The translations under genes were made by a program, and so were the position numbers. From Hevea brasiliensis (Eukaryota > Streptophyta > Magnoliopsida > Malpighiales > Euphorbiaceae), in assembly GCF_030052815.1 (NCBI RefSeq), contig NC_079499.1, positions 80,205,183 through 80,269,182 of the forward strand: 64,000 nt of DNA. The letters run 5' to 3'. The notes beneath the pieces are model-generated. The model was not told the origin of the DNA and ran no database searches. It saw only the letters and a program-made list of their open reading frames with translations. Below, piece by piece: positions 59,641 through 64,000 of this stretch; position 1 is the first letter of the stretch; each line of letters opens with the position of its first letter.

Positions 59641-61652
59641 GAAGCTAGAACCCAATGGACGTCTGACTGGGAATTTTGGGAGTTTTGATCTGCGGAAGTA
59701 TCTGAAGTATTCAAGGTTGTCACCTCCTCAGCAATGCATGTAGATAGGGCCCATATAGATCCTATTTTGTATTTTGTATAAAATGCTAGATATGGTATTA
59801 TGATGTAAATTATGAAATTTTGTAATTATTTTGTAAATTTTGTAAATTAAGGAAATTTGAAAATTTTGCTTATGTAATTTGTGAATGTTTACATATGAAT
59901 TGAGTATGAATAGAAATGTATAGAAATGATTATGAAATTGAAATGTATGTATGAGAAAATTATGAGAATGTATGGATGAGATTTGAAATATGAGATAATT
60001 ATGATTAGCATGGATAAGATTTTATCTTAGAGATATTGTTGAATTGAATTTCAAACAGGTGAATATTGAAAAACATGTCAACTGGTAATAAAATAGGGGA
60101 AACTCCGCTGGTTTCTCCATCGAAAAATAATTAATATTAAAATATAACGAGATCAAAATATGAAAGGAATAAAGTAAGATAAGATAGGGTGCTCCGGCAC
60201 CGATTGTAGCACGCCTTGCTCGGCTACACTGTAGTCGGGTGAGGGGTGTTACAGGGTTTCTTCACCAAAATTGTGCCATTATGTGTCTAGTTTCATGTTC
60301 AATTGGCCTTGCACCAATTGAACCTATACAACTCCATTTATAGCTACCCAAACCTGTTGGACTCACAATCAGTCCTGCAAGTCACCAAGGGCAGCATGCC
60401 TAAGTTTAACTCCAACATCCTTACTCACTTTAATTCCTCCTCACACACATTAAAATGGTCACTAATTGACCATTACAATGTTAACATACCATTACATGAG
60501 CAAACCCTAATGTTGTTCAAGTGTCTACATTTTCAAGGTTCATTCATGCATCACACTTGCATTTCACTTACTCTTACATGTTCAAGCACTCATCTCATGC
60601 AATGGGCAGCTCATTAACACTTTACTTCAAGTAAATTCATCAAACCCTAACCACCCCTAAGCTTCCAAAATTGTAGGGGTGAATATACATAAGTTTTATT
60701 TTGTTTTTCTTTCAATTTCCATTTATCTCATGTTAATAAACATGAATTAAACAAGAATGGAAGGAGATTGGTCACTAACCTTGTTGGAGCTACTCCCAAG
60801 CTTGCCAAAACCTTTCTTTTTCCTCTTCAAATTGCTGTCCAAGGCTTGCTCTAATGGTAGGGGCAATTTTTCATGAAGAGAAGTTAGGGTTTAGTGGTGA
60901 TTTGGTGGGTTGTCTCAAGCTTGCCTTAAACTTTCACGAACGAATGGGTTAGGGAGAGGGAAGACGAGAGAGTTACGGCTGGAAATGGGAAAGGGAAGAA
61001 AAAAATTGGTTTCTTCAATTTTTTTGCCCATTTTATGCTTTTTAAGTGGTTTATGGACATGTGCCACAATGGGATTGGGTGGGAGTGCTTTAGTGACATC
61101 ATGTGATGTCATAATTGATATTTTCTTTCATTTTCTTTTCTTTTCTTCTCTACTCATTTTTAATTTAATTTTTAGCAATATTTCTTCACATTTTATGTCA
61201 TAATAATTATTTACTGAACTGGACAAGTCGGCCAAAAATCATCTCTGAAGATGAAATGACCAAAATGCCCTCCGTTTGGCTTAACAGACTAAAATTGTCT
61301 GTACGGATTGAAAAATTTTTCTAAGTATTTTCTTGGCACTAATGCCATAGAAACCTCAATGACTCTTCTCTAGAGTCCTAAAAATTATTTTATGAATTTT
61401 CTCCCGGGTCTAGGGCTCCTAGTTGCGAGGACCGCAACTTTTCACTGGGCTACCCATCGCTAGGGCACTGGCTCACTTAACTTGGTTGTATTTTATTTCT
61501 AGAATTTTTACTACATTTTTCTTGTTAATATTTGAGTTAATTATAGTTTCTCACTTTAGTTTAAATATTTTTCCAGATGTTCTAGCTGTCTGGACCGACA
61601 CCGATCACCAGAACAATAAAATGTACGGAATGGATACAGTGAGGGTGTTACA

Positions 61653-61690
61653 ACTCTTCCCCTCTAATTTAAATTTCGTCCTCGAAATTT
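61653..61690 (-). promoter_or_regulatory. Polypurine tract and inverted repeat of Tek-D element 5
   Basis: Minus strand AGAGGGGAAGAGT before the LTR; perfect inverted repeat AAATTTCG...CGAAATTT at 61671-61690. Confidence 0.87.
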
Positions 61691-61947
61691 GCCTGACTTA
61701 AGTAATCGTGGAGTTGCTACCTTCTTGTTTCTTCACTTCCTTGTATTGCCTCATCAATGTCTGGGTTTGGCTCCTCCTGAGCTTCCATAGCATATACCTG
61801 TGGTGCCACCCTGACTTCGAGCCTTTCAACTGTCTCAGAAACAATCTTCTGTGAGATGTCAGCCATTTCTACTCTACCCGATCTTTTACTTCTTTGAGCT
61901 GTAGGGGCAGGTCTATCAACTTGTACTGGAGCTATTGAACCAGTCCT
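61691..61947 (-). pseudogene. pol: pol remnant of Tek-D element 5 (about 3.5-4 kb deleted)
   Basis: The frame enters the protease leader (YAMEAQEEPNPD, compare [12 protein letters not shown] in the complete Tek-D copy) and then jumps straight to sequence corresponding to the very end of pol (a SEETRR-like piece next to the polypurine tract). The protease active site, RT, RNase H, integrase and chromodomain are absent. Confidence 0.75.
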
Positions 61948-62964
61948 CTAAGGGCAATCTCTTATGAAATGATCTGTAGCCCCACACTTGAAACAATCTC
62001 CAGTTAACAGTCGACACTCCCCTCTGTGTCTCCTACCACAGTGCATACATTCAGGCACTGGGGCTGATCCCCTTGTTATTGCGCCTAGGGAGCTAGCTAT
62101 AGATATTCCAATCTGGCTTCTCTGGCCTTGTGTCTGATCTTGTGAACCAGAACCTTTAAACTTCTTACTATCAGTTGGTATACTTGACTGCCCTAGTCCA
62201 AATTCCCTCTTACGCTACCTATCCTTCCTATTTTGTTCACTTACTCCGACCCTTTCCACTTTCAGTGTGGCTTCAACTAATTTCGTGAAGTTCGTAATCC
62301 TCAAGGCAGTGATCATTATTTTAATGTTGTCATTTAGCCCCTCTTTAAACCTTCTGCACCTCTCTACTTCTGTGGGGACTATCTCTCTTCTGTAGTGGCT
62401 TAGTCTGACAAACTCCTTCTCATACTCTGCTACTGATAACTGCCTTTGCCTCAGACTGATAGACTCTCTTCTCTTGTCTTCTAGGTACACACTTCCCACA
62501 TATTTCTTCTTAAATTCAGCGAGAAAGAAATCCCAAGTTATCAACTCTGGCTGGACCTCACTAGATACGGTGTCCCACCACTGATAGGTAACATCTTGAA
62601 GTAGGGACACAACACCCTCCAAGTTCTGCTCTGGGGTACAATGCAGTTGCTTCAATACCCTTATGGTGTGATCTAGCCAATTCTCAGCCGCCACTGAGTC
62701 ATCTTCTTTCTTACCAATGAAGTCCACAACCCCAGATTTTCTCAGTTTTTCCAGATGGGATTTCTGCTGTGGAGGTGGTGGTGGTGGCATAACCCCAGCC
62801 ATCTATCTGAAGAATTCAACCATTTGCTGAAACATAGCTGGCGGAGGCTGTGCAGGCACTACTGGTGCTGGTGGAGCAGGTTCTTCCTGGCCCCTAATCT
62901 CAACTGCAGGTGGAGTACGACTCTTTACTTCCTCATCTAGTGCTCTCTGTGATGTGCGGTCCAT
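61948..62964 (-). pseudogene. gag: gag of Tek-D element 5 (long open core)
   Basis: The start is ATG 62964 with the leader EEEVKSRTP-like region; one stop lies just upstream of the 195-residue open piece 62215-62802. That piece contains the whole capsid core: DFIGKKEDDSVAAENWL, LHCTPEQNLEGVVSLLQD, WWDTVSSEVQPELITWDFF, FKKKYVGSVYLED, QLSVAEYEKEFVRLSHY and FKEGLNDNIKI. After a stop at 62215 the frame continues into a nucleocapsid with CMHCGRRHRGEC and the CCHC knuckle CFKCGATDHFIRDC (about 61952-61997). This is the best preserved Tek-D capsid in the window. Confidence 0.9.
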
Positions 62965-63074
62965 ATCCTAATCAAAATAAGAAAGATAAACAGATTTGCA
63001 TTAGTGTCACCTCAACTCTCACAGATGCAATGCATGGTATGGACTCTATCTAGACCCAGAAACACTTAAACCGT

Positions 63075-63091
63075 GCTCTGATACCACTAAA
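63075..63091 (-). promoter_or_regulatory. Primer binding site of Tek-D element 5
   Basis: Minus strand TGGTATCAGAGC exactly, with a 5-base spacer to the LTR at 63092. Confidence 0.9.
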
Positions 63092-64000
63092 TGTGACACC
63101 CCTTACCCGTCTATAGTACAGCCGAGCAAGATATGCCACACAGTGCACCGGAGCACCATATCTTATTTCATTACAATTTACTCTTTCTTAATTTATTTAT
63201 TTATTCATTTATTAGTCACAAAGTTAAATTAATGCCATTTAATTTATTTATTGAAATTATGAATTAATTTAAGGTTTTGAAAATTTCTCAGAAAATCCGG
63301 CAGTGTGTCGACTAAAAATGGAGAAAATAGTTCTTCAGAACCTGTGAAAAACACTTCCAATAATTTCCAATCATTCTCAAACTCCATTTGTATCACATCA
63401 ATTTACAACAATTTCTTAACAATTCCTCCATTTGTCATTCATTCATTCATTCCACATCATCATCATGCTCAAATCATAAATAAATTATCATATGTTATTT
63501 ATAATCATAAGATACAAATACTTACATTGATACAAAATTATATTACATTTGTTTCAAATATACACGATAAAAATAAGAGTTTAATTATAAAACTTACAAA
63601 AATTACAAAATACAAAATGGGACCTAGTGTCCTACCAATGCACTGTAGTCTGTGAGGTGACATAGACACTAAGTAGAACTGTGAACGACCTTACCCAGCC
63701 TATGGTCTACTAGGCTCCCTGTCCAAATCTTCAGTACCTACGCGTTGCAAAAGCAACGGGCTAAGCATAAAGCTTAGTGGTGCCAATAATACAAGAAAAT
63801 ATAATATGCAAATAAAAGTAAAAATTTCCTAGTTATTGTGTTCATAAGAAATGAATATTTACACTAACTTATTGTTTAGTTGAAGGCTAATTGCATTTCA
63901 TGATATTAACTTCTTCATGCATTTGTTCATTATTTTCTTGATGATTTTGAGCTTCTTTATATTTTATTGTAATCACTCTTGATCTTTATCTTGATATTTC
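63092..64000 (-). repeat. 5' LTR of Tek-D element 5 (partial, cut by window edge)
   Basis: In + coordinates it begins TGTGACACCCCTTACCCG. From 63782 it continues with the same sequence as 54681 onward. The ORF at 63305-63655 is an LTR open frame without signature. Confidence 0.88.
63735..63785 (-). promoter_or_regulatory. Conserved double-hairpin module, copy 11 (Tek-D)
   Basis: Hairpin 1 is CTAAGC/GCTTAG (63761-63777). Hairpin 2 is CGCGTTGC/GCAACGGG (63741-63760), near-perfect with one mismatched pair. Confidence 0.7.

Larger units (their letters stand above)
55920..60253 (+). mobile_element. Solo Tek-D LTR (4334 bp)
   Basis: A single LTR, TGTAACACCCTCCC...GAGGGGTGTTACA, flanked by the 5-bp duplication GGGTT (55915-55919 and 60254-60258). 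The surrounding sequence continues as in the uninterrupted LTR near 28515. No internal region is present, so LTR-LTR recombination removed it. It is about 1.2 kb longer than the LTRs of the complete Tek-D element; much of the extra length lies about 57940-59550. Confidence 0.92.
54681..61652 (-). repeat. 3' LTR of Tek-D element 5 (interrupted, truncated)
   Basis: Pieces are 54681-55919 and 60259-61652. The right end GAGGGTGTTACA abuts the polypurine tract. The ORFs inside are LTR open frames without signatures. Confidence 0.85.
54681..64000 (-). mobile_element. Tek-D element 5, pol-deleted, runs off the right edge
   Basis: Minus-strand order: 5' LTR from 63092 beyond 64000, primer site, gag, a very short pol remnant, polypurine tract, 3' LTR (61652 leftward to 54681, interrupted by the solo LTR at 55920-60258). 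Sequence from 54681 matches that from 63782 (AATAATACAAGAAAATATAA), so the 3' LTR is cut at 54681 by Tek-B element 2 and lacks about 690 bp. Nearly all of pol is missing. Confidence 0.88.

Overview
The window looks like plant nuclear heterochromatin, probably from a eudicot. I could recognise no host gene, tRNA, rRNA or other cellular feature. Practically every base belongs to nested Ty3/Gypsy LTR retrotransposons of the chromovirus type. The polyprotein order (gag with CCHC knuckle, protease, RT, RNase H, integrase, C-terminal chromodomain), the initiator-Met-tRNA-type primer site and the G-rich polypurine tract fit the Tekay/Del clade. A woody Malpighiales species such as a Euphorbiaceae is only a guess from general resemblance.

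I use three working family names, based on LTR sequence and internal domain: Tek-B (LTR about 3.7-3.9 kb), Tek-C (LTR about 3.7 kb, close to Tek-B) and Tek-D (LTR 3.15-4.3 kb, clearly different gag). Layout: (1) 1-3250, a + strand Tek-D LTR fragment running off the left edge and inserted into (2) Tek-B element 1 (minus strand; 3' LTR 3251-4232, internal 4233-9096, 5' LTR 9097-12755). (3) 12756-13479, a diverged + strand LTR fragment. (4) Tek-B element 2 (minus strand, 13480-54680), which is split by three later insertions. Its 3' LTR holds a short LTR-like element (14562-19291, 5-bp duplication AATTC), and that element in turn holds a circularly permuted Tek-D copy (14674-19129, duplication CTTTG). 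Its 5' LTR holds a complete Tek-D element (26756-37916, duplication AAAGC) and a Tek-C tandem array (41125-54246, duplication ACAAT). (5) Tek-D element 5 (minus strand, 54681 to beyond 64000), which has lost nearly all of pol and carries a 4.3 kb solo Tek-D LTR on the + strand (55920-60253, duplication GGGTT).

All coding copies are dead as read directly: they carry stops, frameshifts and deletions. The Tek-C copy is nonetheless one continuous frame with seven stops, and the Tek-D copy at 26756-37916 is close to intact. That Tek-D copy has a 74-bp GT-AG intron-like insert inside integrase.

The most interesting signals are structural. A pair of adjacent hairpins sits at the same place in all eleven LTR copies that reach that position, with compensatory base changes between families. 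There is also a circularly permuted element with an apparent target duplication, the integrase intron, a tandem LTR-internal-LTR-internal-LTR array with an internal deletion, and a series of diverged modules of about 180-205 bp inside the LTRs.
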